Shown: positions 13,863 to 21,181 of the stretch, piece by piece
How positions within the stretch are numbered: the stretch's first letter is position 1
How the letters are laid out: every line of letters begins with the position of its first letter
Assembly: GCA_035275625.1 (NCBI GenBank)
Contig: DATEMK010000630.1
Coordinates: 1-22,819, forward strand
Source: DATEMK01 sp035275625
GTDB taxonomy: Bacteria; Bacteroidota; Bacteroidia; AKYH767-A; OLB10
Direction: 5' to 3'
Length of the DNA: 22,819 nt
Translations under genes and position numbers: made by a program
The notes under the pieces: generated by a model
The model's input: the letters and a program-made list of their open reading frames with translations, nothing else
Databases searched by the model: none
What the model was told of the DNA's origin: nothing

Positions 13863-14768
13863 ATGAAAAATAAAATCATACTGCTGGCTGCAATTCTTTC
13901 TCTTGTATTCCGGGAATCAAATGCAGGAAAGATTAAAGTAGTAACAACATTGATGGATTTAAAGAGTATAACCGAATTTATTGGCGGTGACAAAACAGAA
14001 GTATTTTCCATTGCCACAGGCTACCAGAATCCGCATTTTGTGGATCCTAAGCCAAGCTATATCATTAAGCTTTCAACTGCTGACATGTTTGTCACTATTG
14101 GGCTGGATCTCGAAACAGGATGGTCGCCTTCATTGCTGGCAAGCTCACGCAATAAAAAAATTCAAAAAGGAAATCCCGGTTATGTGGATGCTTCCGAAGG
14201 GGTAACGTTACAGCAGGTACCCTCTTCAATCAACCGTGCGGAAGGGGACATTCACGCCTTCGGAAATCCGCATTATTGGCTTGACCCGGTGAATGGGAAA
14301 GTAATTGCAAGAAATATTTGTGATGGATTGATAAGAGTTTCTCCTGAAAATAAAAGTTTTTTTGAAGCGAACCTGCTTGCGTTCAATGCTAAGATTGATA
14401 TGAAACTCAAAGAATGGCAGGCTAAAATAGCACCCTATAAAGGAACAAAGATTATCGCCTATCACAATGAATGGTGCTATTTTGAAAACCGTTTTGGATT
14501 AAAGATTGTTGACTTTCTTGAGCCAAAACCCGGTATTCCCCCAACTCCCTCTCAATTGGTAAAAATCATCAGTAAAGTAAAAGCCAATAACATCAAAGTA
14601 ATTATCACTTCACCTTATTTCACCACATCTTCTTCTGAGGTTGTCTCAAAACAAACGAATGCAAAAACAGTAGTGCTCGCCACATCAGTCGGAGCATTTG
14701 ATAACATAAAAAATTATTTTGACGTGTTTGATTATGATATAGGCAAAATTGTGGAAGTGTTAAAGTGA
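13863..14768 (+). CDS. ZnuA-like metal ABC transporter substrate-binding protein
   Basis: A 301-residue cluster A-I metal-binding protein. A signal peptide (1-21, ending SNAG) has no lipobox, so it is probably soluble in the periplasm. Candidate ligands are His58 in NPHFVDP, His137 in FGNPHYWLDP (with His131 nearby) and His201 in AYHNEWCYF, matching the three His of ZnuA-type zinc sites. The usual fourth acidic ligand, in a DPLG-like motif near residue 275, is not apparent: the region reads VVLATSVGAF. A short loop GDIHAF stands in for the long His-rich loop of classical ZnuA. It lies between the outer-membrane barrel and the permease. Zinc is the most likely metal; manganese or another ion cannot be excluded. 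Confidence 0.85.
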   Translation: MKNKIILLAAILSLVFRESNAGKIKVVTTLMDLKSITEFIGGDKTEVFSIATGYQNPHFVDPKPSYIIKLSTADMFVTIGLDLETGWSPSLLASSRNKKIQKGNPGYVDASEGVTLQQVPSSINRAEGDIHAFGNPHYWLDPVNGKVIARNICDGLIRVSPENKSFFEANLLAFNAKIDMKLKEWQAKIAPYKGTKIIAYHNEWCYFENRFGLKIVDFLEPKPGIPPTPSQLVKIISKVKANNIKVIITSPYFTTSSSEVVSKQTNAKTVVLATSVGAFDNIKNYFDVFDYDIGKIVEVLK

Positions 14769-14787
14769 ATGCAAAAAATAAATTGAA

Positions 14788-14825
14788 ATTCGTAATTCGT
14801 TAATTCGTATAAATTCGTTATTCGT
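14788..14825 (+). repeat. Spaced ATTCG element upstream of the znuB-like gene
   Basis: ATTCG pentamers start at 14788, 14795, 14803, 14813 and 14820; read from the start codon outwards, the spacing is 7, 10, 8 and 7. This nearly duplicates the elements before the two exbD genes in the same orientation relative to translation. The last unit touches the ATG at 14826. Confidence 0.78.
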
Positions 14826-15665
14826 ATGTTTGAAATGTTCCATCTTGAATTCATCACCCAGGCTTTCATCCTGAGCGTGATCACCGGACTGGTATTGTCC
14901 TATCTTGGCGTCCACGTTGTCGGGCGTGGAATTGTTTTTGTTGATCTTGCCCTGGGACAAATCTCTTCGCTTGGCGTGGCCTTTTCTGATTATATAGATA
15001 AAGGCAAAACATCCATTCCTGTAATTTTCACCTTAGTGGGGGCGTTCCTGCTTTCATTTATTAATATCCGTGACAAGCGGCTCAAACAGGAAGCAATCAT
15101 TGGAATTATTTATGCAATCGCTTCAGCAGTAACGGTGATGCTTATCTCAAAAACGCCCCACGGTGATTCTGATATCCAGGAAGTACTTTTTGGAAATATT
15201 TTATCAGTCAGTTGGGAGCAAATTAAAATAGTGGGAGTTGTGTTCGGAATGATTGCACTGGTCCATATTATTTTTCATAAAAAGTTTTGGGCTCTGACCA
15301 GGCGTTATGAAAATAATGAACATCAAATCATAGGTGTTTTCAATTTCTGGAATTTTCTTTTTTATATCACCATAGGTCTTTCCATTGTATTTGCCGTGCG
15401 GATGAATGGGGTAATACCTGTATTTTCATACCTGATCATTCCTGCAGTCAGTGCAATTCTTCTAACATCAAAAAATTCAAAAGTGCTTATATTGGCATTA
15501 TTGGTAAGCATAGCCGGAGCTTTTATCGGGTTAAACGTTTCATATTATTACGATTTTCCGGCAGGATCATCTATTGTAGCGATGCTTGGTGCTGTTTTTT
15601 TTGCGGCTGTTATCGTAAAGATGATCAAAGAAACGTTGCTGAAAAAAAGAAGCATGGAAAAATAA
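14826..15665 (+). CDS. ZnuB-like metal ABC transporter permease
   Basis: A 279-residue ABC-3 family permease for zinc or manganese uptake, with seven or more hydrophobic helices. Landmarks are SYLGVHVVGRGIVFVDLALG near the N-terminus (the usual xxxRxxxLxxxALxH region, here with DLALGQISSLG), EVLFGNILSVSW in the middle, and GVIPVFSYLIIPAVSAILL, which is highly typical of the family. The C-terminus is basic (KETLLKKRSMEK). It follows the ZnuA-like gene by 57 nt and ends the operon. No ATP-binding gene (ZnuC) lies next to it or elsewhere in the window. Confidence 0.9.
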   Translation: MFEMFHLEFITQAFILSVITGLVLSYLGVHVVGRGIVFVDLALGQISSLGVAFSDYIDKGKTSIPVIFTLVGAFLLSFINIRDKRLKQEAIIGIIYAIASAVTVMLISKTPHGDSDIQEVLFGNILSVSWEQIKIVGVVFGMIALVHIIFHKKFWALTRRYENNEHQIIGVFNFWNFLFYITIGLSIVFAVRMNGVIPVFSYLIIPAVSAILLTSKNSKVLILALLVSIAGAFIGLNVSYYYDFPAGSSIVAMLGAVFFAAVIVKMIKETLLKKRSMEK

Positions 15666-15700
15666 TGGAAGCCATCATAAGCCCGGGGCAACAGCATATT

Positions 15701-16069
15701 TTAAAATTCATCGTTTGTAACATCGGTTTTATAATCTCCTTTCTCAAAATTCCATGTTTCATTTTTTAAATAATCGCGATGCGATGCAACGTTTTTTTTT
15801 GTCACTAAAAATGTTTTTAAATCTTCGCTGACATTTATAAAGTCCGGGCCATGCGCATCGCCCAAATGTGTAACCACATAAAGAAGTTTCGTTTCATTAT
15901 TCGGAACAGCGTAAATGGTGTCCAGGTTATTAGCCTTTAAATGAACAGTAATCGTTGTGTCCGCATGATTTGAAAGGGTGTAAGTATAAGTGTAAAGATG
16001 ATCACACGATGAGAGGCCGCTAATGATTAAAAATCCTGCAAGAAAAATTACCGGGTTCATGTTATTCAT
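15701..16069 (-). CDS. Lipoprotein of unknown function
   Basis: A 122-residue protein with a signal peptide and lipobox LSSC (Cys22), so it is probably membrane-anchored. The mature part is a small beta-rich domain: YTYTYTLSNHADTTITVHLK, then TIYAVPNNETKLLYVV and a Phe/Tyr-rich C-terminus. This pattern of a conserved strand with NxxxxxI and a terminal WNFEKGDYKTDVTNDEF resembles small hypothetical lipoproteins in Bacteroidota, but I know no assigned function. It is transcribed towards znuB and convergent with it over 35 nt. A TAAGTTTG box lies 43 nt upstream of the start. Confidence 0.7.
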   Translation of the reverse strand: MNNMNPVIFLAGFLIISGLSSCDHLYTYTYTLSNHADTTITVHLKANNLDTIYAVPNNETKLLYVVTHLGDAHGPDFINVSEDLKTFLVTKKNVASHRDYLKNETWNFEKGDYKTDVTNDEF

Positions 16070-16111
16070 TTTACAAGTTATTTTTTAATGTATTAAAATG
16101 TTGCCTTGTCA

Positions 16112-16119
16112 CAAACTTA
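16112..16119 (-). promoter_or_regulatory. TAAGTTTG, -7 box for the lipoprotein gene
   Basis: On the minus strand this is TAAGTTTG, an exact TAnnTTTG match 43 nt upstream of the ATG at 16069. No -33 TTG lies at the expected spacing. Confidence 0.45.
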
Positions 16120-16198
16120 TTATTCGCTTGCTGAAATGATTCGTTTTTGCGCAACGAAATTATATTTAATTTTTTTACATCTGCAAACCAAACCAGCT

Positions 16199-16222
16199 TG
16201 CTTTTACGAATGCTTTTACGGG
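16199..16222. repeat. 12-nt direct repeat TGCTTTTACGRR upstream of the sugar transferase gene
   Basis: TGCTTTTACGAA is followed directly by TGCTTTTACGGG, about 115 nt upstream of the glycan-initiating transferase. It lies within a 267-nt divergent gap that is otherwise AT-rich with no recognised features. It could be a binding site or chance. Confidence 0.35.
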
Positions 16223-16336
16223 ATAAAGGACAAATAAATAGTTCTTTTCTTTGAAATCTCTTTTATTTATAAAATTTAAGTATTTTTAGGGTATAACTAC
16301 TTTTTGTTTTTCCCGTAAAAACCGAAAAGAAATCTG

Positions 16337-17722
16337 ATGGCTATTGGTTATTCTAAGTATCTGAATGCAATTTATGCAATTGGGGATATTATTATCCTTA
16401 ATTTCTCTTTTGCTGCAATCAGCTTTATCAATGAAAATTTTCATTTTAAGGTGGATAATGTTTTTCTCGTTCAATTTCTTTATATAAATTTTTTCTGGGC
16501 TATCACGGTTTTTATTTTCAAGATCAATGAAATTGATCGCGTCATACGTTATGAAGAAGTTCTCAGCAATCTTTTAAGAACCGTTGTGCTGCATTGCCTG
16601 TTGCTTATTTCATTTAATTATTTATTCTCTTCCTATGTGTTACGGATGCGTGATTTTTCTTCTAAATATCTTCTTTTTGTAGTGCTTCTGATTACCTGGA
16701 GGTCGGCAATGCTTTTGATCATTAGTTTTTTCAGGAAGCGCGGCATGAATTACCGCAGGGTCATTATTGTTGGCGGAGGTCAGCTTACAGATGACATGAG
16801 AAGTTTTTTTCTGTCATATCCTGAATTCGGATACCGCCTGCAGGGAATTTTCCAGGACGGACCTAACGAATTGCTAAATGGCGCTGTGCTCGGAAACGTT
16901 GCTGAAGCCAAAGATTTCGCACGTGCTAATTATACTGACGAGATTTATTGTTCCCTTTCCGGGATGAAAAATGAACAGGTGAGCGAACTGATTAAATTCT
17001 GTGACCAGAATCTTATCCGCTTCAAATTAATTCCTGATTTCAGGGGCATGATGAATCGTAAGGTAAAAATTGATTTCTATGAAAAAGTTCCCGTTATCAG
17101 CCTGCGAAGAGAGCCATTGGAAAGCTTTGTCAACCGGGTTACAAAAAATCTATTCGACCTGTTTTTTTCTTTATCTGTAATTCTCCTGGTTTTCCCCTGG
17201 TTGTTTCCGGCTATTGCATTGGCAATAAAATTAAGTTCAAAAGGACCGGTGTTCTTTAAGCAAAAAAGGTCTGGAAAAAATAATGAGGAATTTTCCTGCC
17301 TCAAATTCCGCACTATGCGGGTAAATAATGAAGCCGATGAACGCCAGGCAACAAAAAACGATAAACGAATAACAGGAATCGGAAAAATACTTCGCCAAAC
17401 TAATTTGGACGAGCTTCCGCAGTTTTTTAATGTTTTATTCGGGCAGATGTCGGTAGTGGGGCCGCGGCCTCACATGCTGAGGCATACCCAGCAATATTCA
17501 AAAATGTTTGACACCTTCATGGTACGTCATCTCATTAAACCCGGAATTACGGGATGGGCGCAGGTTCATGGTTTCAGGGGTGCAACGGAGGATTCCAAAA
17601 AAATGGGGAAACGGGTGGAATACGATGTCTGGTACATCGAGAATTGGTCGCTGCTTCTCGACTTCAAAATTATTCTTCTGACAGTTTATAATATGATGCG
17701 CGGGGAAGAAAATGCAAGTTGA
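16337..17722 (+). CDS. Undecaprenyl-phosphate sugar phosphotransferase (WcaJ/PssY-like)
   Basis: A 461-residue polyprenyl glycosyl-1-phosphate transferase that starts surface polysaccharide synthesis by loading a sugar phosphate onto undecaprenyl phosphate. The N-terminal half has four membrane helices (about 11-30, 42-62, 82-100 and 110-132). A CoA-binding-like domain follows, with RRVIIVGGGQL (140-150). After a fifth hydrophobic segment (about 270-298) comes the catalytic domain: KFRTM (323-327), NLDELPQF with the Asp-Glu pair at 358-359, VGPRPH (374-379) and KPGITGWAQV (401-410). This full WcaJ-type architecture is longer than the short PglC type. The donor is often UDP-glucose, but this is not readable from sequence. 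No other polysaccharide genes are in the window. Confidence 0.94.
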   Translation: MAIGYSKYLNAIYAIGDIIILNFSFAAISFINENFHFKVDNVFLVQFLYINFFWAITVFIFKINEIDRVIRYEEVLSNLLRTVVLHCLLLISFNYLFSSYVLRMRDFSSKYLLFVVLLITWRSAMLLIISFFRKRGMNYRRVIIVGGGQLTDDMRSFFLSYPEFGYRLQGIFQDGPNELLNGAVLGNVAEAKDFARANYTDEIYCSLSGMKNEQVSELIKFCDQNLIRFKLIPDFRGMMNRKVKIDFYEKVPVISLRREPLESFVNRVTKNLFDLFFSLSVILLVFPWLFPAIALAIKLSSKGPVFFKQKRSGKNNEEFSCLKFRTMRVNNEADERQATKNDKRITGIGKILRQTNLDELPQFFNVLFGQMSVVGPRPHMLRHTQQYSKMFDTFMVRHLIKPGITGWAQVHGFRGATEDSKKMGKRVEYDVWYIENWSLLLDFKIILLTVYNMMRGEENAS

Positions 17723-17771
17723 AAAGCTGACCTTCTTATATCTTGCCGCATAACCTGCAAAAATTCATTCT

Positions 17772-17785
17772 CACCGGCCCCGGTG
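17772..17785. terminator. Short GC hairpin between convergent sugar transferase and T9SS genes
   Basis: CACCGG pairs with CCGGTG around a CC centre, immediately before the stop codon region of the minus-strand T9SS gene and within a 63-nt convergent gap. There is no U-run on either side. A terminator role is possible but weak. Confidence 0.35.
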
Positions 17786-19144
17786 CTATTCAATAATTAA
17801 TTTTGTGCTTGACACATTGTGTTCATTAACTAATTTCAAAAAATACATGCCGCTTTTAAAAGGGGCAATATCAACCTGGCTATTCACCCGGTAATTATCA
17901 ACTTTCTGATAATAAAGATTACGTCCGGAAATATCCGTTACATACAAATCAAATTTTTCGGGTATGCTGCCAGTTAACTGCAATTGAAATTTTCCCGATG
18001 ACGGATTCGGATAAACGGTAATGCTGTTTGAATTGAAATTTGTTTCATCAACACCTGTAGGGGGCATATTCCATTGCACAATGCTGTTAGCCTGGATTAA
18101 ATTCCCTGCCACACCAAACAACCCGCCTATGTATAAATTTCCATTATAAGGAAACAATGAATATCCCGGGCCATCAATGCCTGTTATTCCTATCCCGCTC
18201 AGCAAATGCCATGATCCGTCCCACCTTGAGATATTCTGCGTGCCGGTGCCCCCTGATGTGCTGAAATTTCCTGTCACAAAAAGATTATTCTGAAATGTTG
18301 CTAATCCGTTCACTATCCCGTTGGTGCCTGCTCCCAGGGCAGCAAAGGTATTCCCGCTGATTCTTGCAACATGGTTCACCGTAACACCGTTGGCAACTGT
18401 AAAATCTCCGCCCGCATATAAGTCACCATTAAAAACGGCAAATGCGTTAACATCGCCATTGGTGCCTGTTCCGATGGCTGACCATGAGCTTCCATTCCAT
18501 TTGGCAATATTATTTACCGCAACTCCTCCGGCTGTTGCAAACGTTCCGCCCACATATAAATTCCCGCCAAAAGCTTTCATCGCCCTCACCCTGTATCCCG
18601 GTGCTCCGAAAACTCCCTTATTTTGACCCGGACCCAATGCCACCCATGCTGATCCGTTCCATTTTACAATTCCATTACCGGCATTATAAACAGTATCAAA
18701 AAATCCTCCGGCATACAATTCATTTTGATACACTGCCAGTGAATAAACACCAACCCCCCGCACCCCGTCATCCAGCGCTACCCATGCCGATCCGTTCCAT
18801 TTGGTCACCATCCACACCACTGTGCTTGCCGATCCTGCATAAATAAAATCTCCCCCGGCATACAATTCATTGTTAAAAAAAGTCAGGGCTCTTACAGTAG
18901 CATCCATCCCGTTATCCATTCCCGACCACGATGATCCGTTCCATTTTGCCATACGGGTTGCAGTGTTACCGCCTGCGTGGTCGAACGTGCCGGCAGCATA
19001 AACATTATTAGGAGAAGAAGCATCTGCCGCTATAGCATTAACCCGGTTATTGCATCCGGAGAGTAATAAGGTAAAAGATTGCGATGCTGAAGGTTGTATA
19101 TTAAGTAAAATTAAAAATAACGTTGCGCCTGAAATTTTTTTCAT
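17786..19144 (-). CDS. T9SS-exported protein with seven WNGSSW/LYAGG repeats
   Basis: A 452-residue secreted protein with an N-terminal signal peptide (1-21, ending ASQS). Residues about 30-360 are repeats of roughly 46-54 residues, each with a strand LYAGG(D/N)F and a later KWNGSxW. The WNG-type motif lies at 67, 115, 161 and 215, with weaker copies at 261, 307 and 357, and LYAGG-type strands lie at 94, 143, 196, 242, 288 and 337. This fits a beta-propeller of about seven blades. The C-terminal 77 residues (VYPNPSSGKFQLQL and a final GMYFLKLV) form a type-A sorting domain for export through the type IX system. The function is unknown, probably surface binding or adhesion. A TACCTTTG box lies 24 nt upstream. 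Confidence 0.9.
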   Translation of the reverse strand: MKKISGATLFLILLNIQPSASQSFTLLLSGCNNRVNAIAADASSPNNVYAAGTFDHAGGNTATRMAKWNGSSWSGMDNGMDATVRALTFFNNELYAGGDFIYAGSASTVVWMVTKWNGSAWVALDDGVRGVGVYSLAVYQNELYAGGFFDTVYNAGNGIVKWNGSAWVALGPGQNKGVFGAPGYRVRAMKAFGGNLYVGGTFATAGGVAVNNIAKWNGSSWSAIGTGTNGDVNAFAVFNGDLYAGGDFTVANGVTVNHVARISGNTFAALGAGTNGIVNGLATFQNNLFVTGNFSTSGGTGTQNISRWDGSWHLLSGIGITGIDGPGYSLFPYNGNLYIGGLFGVAGNLIQANSIVQWNMPPTGVDETNFNSNSITVYPNPSSGKFQLQLTGSIPEKFDLYVTDISGRNLYYQKVDNYRVNSQVDIAPFKSGMYFLKLVNEHNVSSTKLIIE

Positions 19145-19167
19145 AAGTATGTTGCTTGTCTGATGTG

Positions 19168-19175
19168 CAAAGGTA
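19168..19175 (-). promoter_or_regulatory. TACCTTTG, -7 box for the WNG-repeat T9SS gene
   Basis: On the minus strand this reads TACCTTTG, the classical Bacteroidota -7 sequence, 24 nt upstream of the ATG at 19144. No -33 TTG was placed. Confidence 0.55.
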
Positions 19176-19235
19176 CAAAAGGGTTTTAACCTTTAAAAAC
19201 TTATCCGTGATTCTGCGGCAGCAAAAAAGGCATTC

Positions 19236-19275
19236 AATAAAAAAGTGTTAAACCATTTATATGATTTAACACTTT
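19236..19275 (-). terminator. Intrinsic terminator after the 563-residue T9SS gene
   Basis: AAAGTGTTAAA (19242-19252) and TTTAACACTTT (19265-19275) form a perfect 11-bp stem with a 12-nt loop. On the minus strand the stem is followed by TTTTTATTG, a U-rich tail. It lies 34 nt after the stop of the upstream minus-strand gene (19309-21000), so it should end that transcript before the next gene's promoter. Confidence 0.8.
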
Positions 19276-19308
19276 CTGGTAATTATCTCAATTACCCGGT
19301 TACTCAAA

Positions 19309-21000
19309 TCATTCCTTCACCAGCTTTGAAATCATATTCTGATCGTCTACAATTAACTGAACAGAATAAATTCCTTTTGGCAGTTCACTCATGTTTAAAG
19401 AATATTCATTCATGCCTTCGACAGTTGTAAAAAGAGAGTTTAATACTTCTTTACCCTGCATGTCAATTACTTTGATTAATGCCGGAAATTTACCAGAAGA
19501 TTTAAACACTGCTTTTGCTTCTCCTGAAGTAGGATTCGGAATAATTTTCGTTTCAAGTTCTTCCAATGCTATAGTGACCAATGCAATCACCGTGCTGTAA
19601 GCAAATTTCCCATTGAAGTCTATTTGCTTGAGCCGGTAATAGTTTCTGCCGATAGCTGGCGCATGATCATACAACTTGTAATTTTGTTCGGTTGTAGAAT
19701 TTCCAGCGCCTTCCATCCGGGCAATTTCTCTAAATTCCTGGCCTGTAGAAGACCTTTCCACGATAAACTCCTTGCAATTCTCTTCCGATGCAGTAGTCCA
19801 GGAAACTTCCACTTTTTTGTCTACTGGTTTTGCTCCAAACGAAACAAGCTCTACCGGCAATGTGCTCTGACCTGTTGTATACCCAAACGGCCAAACAGAA
19901 TCCCAGGAGCAAGCCGACTGTAGTGAGTAACAAATTCTGTAAGTTGTTCCTACATTAAGATTTGTAATCCTGTTATTTGCAAATACGTTGACATTGCTTG
20001 GGCCTATTTGCCCACAAAGGTCATTATACAAGGTATACGTAAATGAATACGTATTCGGGTTACAATAAGCCTGTATTATTGAGTTCAGCCACATCGTGTC
20101 ATTTACAGCCGTAAAAGTGTAACAATTTGTTGTGAAGTCGAACTGATTCAGTGGAGGAGATAAAGCATATCCCGGACAGTTGGCGGTGATAAATGCAACT
20201 TGAGCCGCATTACAGCAGGTTGGCCAATTTTGCTGAATGCACATAGATCCGCATGCATTTGCACAAGTGTTGCAAGTGGAAGGATTACCTATTTTTATAC
20301 AGTAGGGCTTCCAGGTATTTAAAGTACATGATGCATAAACCGCAATCTGTACCATATACGTGAGGCCGGGAGTTAATCCCGTAAGGTTTAATTTGCTATA
20401 CTGACTCCAGTTGGCAAGACTGTTATTTGCAGAATAATAATTCAGACAGGCAACCGGAACAGTCGGCAAACAAGTGGTTGACTGATACACTGCCAACCCG
20501 AAAGATGATGGTACAGTCCCATTCACCGTCCCGCAAAGATTTTGGTTCGGCTTAACAGCTATCCACATGGCAGGTTGAACCGCGATAAATGAAAACCACA
20601 CAGTTCCAACCGGTGCAGGCGTAAAACAAGCTGTATTTTCTCCTGGTTCAACAGTTGCATTTGCTAATGTGCCGCATTTATAAGCTGAACCGGCTGTAAG
20701 CGTATAAGCTGCATTAAAAGCCGTAGCGCAATTATCATTTGGCGGAGGAGGTAATACAAAGTTAGAGCTGGGTTGATTGTTATCACTTAGTTTGCCCGAA
20801 ATATCCCCTTCGTTAACATCCGGGTCAGCCTCAAAAGTAACAGTGGCCGTCACTGGGAATATTGCATTAACACTGAAACATTGCGTTTTGTTATTTTGTG
20901 CATATATTTTAACAGGCTGCAATAAATTAAAAACTGCAATAGCAATTGCAACTATTGCAAACCGTAAAATATGACTTTTCTGGGTGGTAAAAGTTGTCAT
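19309..21000 (-). CDS. T9SS-exported Cys-rich protein with type-A sorting domain
   Basis: A 563-residue secreted protein with a signal peptide (about 1-35, cleaved after AQ). The region 80-235 (PPPNDNCATAF, ACFTPAPVGTVWFSF, TGLTPGLTYMVQIAVYA) resembles the beta-sandwich repeats common in Bacteroidota exported proteins, in which NDxCxxA starts a domain of the PPC type. An unusually Cys-dense part covers 234-313 (Cys at 234, 243, 246, 250, 254, 262, 263, 275, 293 and 313), probably disulfide-bonded. Residues 381-475 are a fibronectin III-like linker (LPVELVSFGA, then YRLKQIDFNGKFAYS), followed by the sorting domain (IIPNPTSGEAKAVF and a final KGIYSVQLIV). The function is unknown. It lies between two other T9SS genes on the same strand. 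Confidence 0.88.
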   Translation of the reverse strand: MTTFTTQKSHILRFAIVAIAIAVFNLLQPVKIYAQNNKTQCFSVNAIFPVTATVTFEADPDVNEGDISGKLSDNNQPSSNFVLPPPPNDNCATAFNAAYTLTAGSAYKCGTLANATVEPGENTACFTPAPVGTVWFSFIAVQPAMWIAVKPNQNLCGTVNGTVPSSFGLAVYQSTTCLPTVPVACLNYYSANNSLANWSQYSKLNLTGLTPGLTYMVQIAVYASCTLNTWKPYCIKIGNPSTCNTCANACGSMCIQQNWPTCCNAAQVAFITANCPGYALSPPLNQFDFTTNCYTFTAVNDTMWLNSIIQAYCNPNTYSFTYTLYNDLCGQIGPSNVNVFANNRITNLNVGTTYRICYSLQSACSWDSVWPFGYTTGQSTLPVELVSFGAKPVDKKVEVSWTTASEENCKEFIVERSSTGQEFREIARMEGAGNSTTEQNYKLYDHAPAIGRNYYRLKQIDFNGKFAYSTVIALVTIALEELETKIIPNPTSGEAKAVFKSSGKFPALIKVIDMQGKEVLNSLFTTVEGMNEYSLNMSELPKGIYSVQLIVDDQNMISKLVKE

Positions 21001-21095
21001 GGTAATTTGTTTTTGGTTGGAAAATTAAAAATTAACCAGCAATTTTAATAATTATTTTTGATACTTCCAAGCAAAAGGGCACTTTTATTTGCAAA

Positions 21096-21111
21096 TCATA
21101 CAATTGTATGA
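21096..21111. promoter_or_regulatory. 16-bp perfect palindrome TCATACAATTGTATGA
   Basis: A perfect palindrome with the shape of a homodimeric-regulator operator, 96 nt upstream of the 563-residue T9SS gene. A weaker extension (GCAAA on one side, TTTTTGC on the other) surrounds it. No exact TAnnTTTG box is nearby, so the promoter is unassigned. It could also be a chance AT-rich palindrome. Confidence 0.5.
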
Positions 21112-21181
21112 GATTTTTGCATGTTTTAAGCCATAAAGGCCCGAAAAGCACATGCCGCAAGGGTTTTTGACCCCAAAAAGC

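Noticed and set aside
13863..14768. Manganese- or adhesin-type (PsaA-like) substrate-binding protein
   Set aside because: Three His in ZnuA-like positions favour zinc, although the fourth ligand is unclear; the metal stays an inference.
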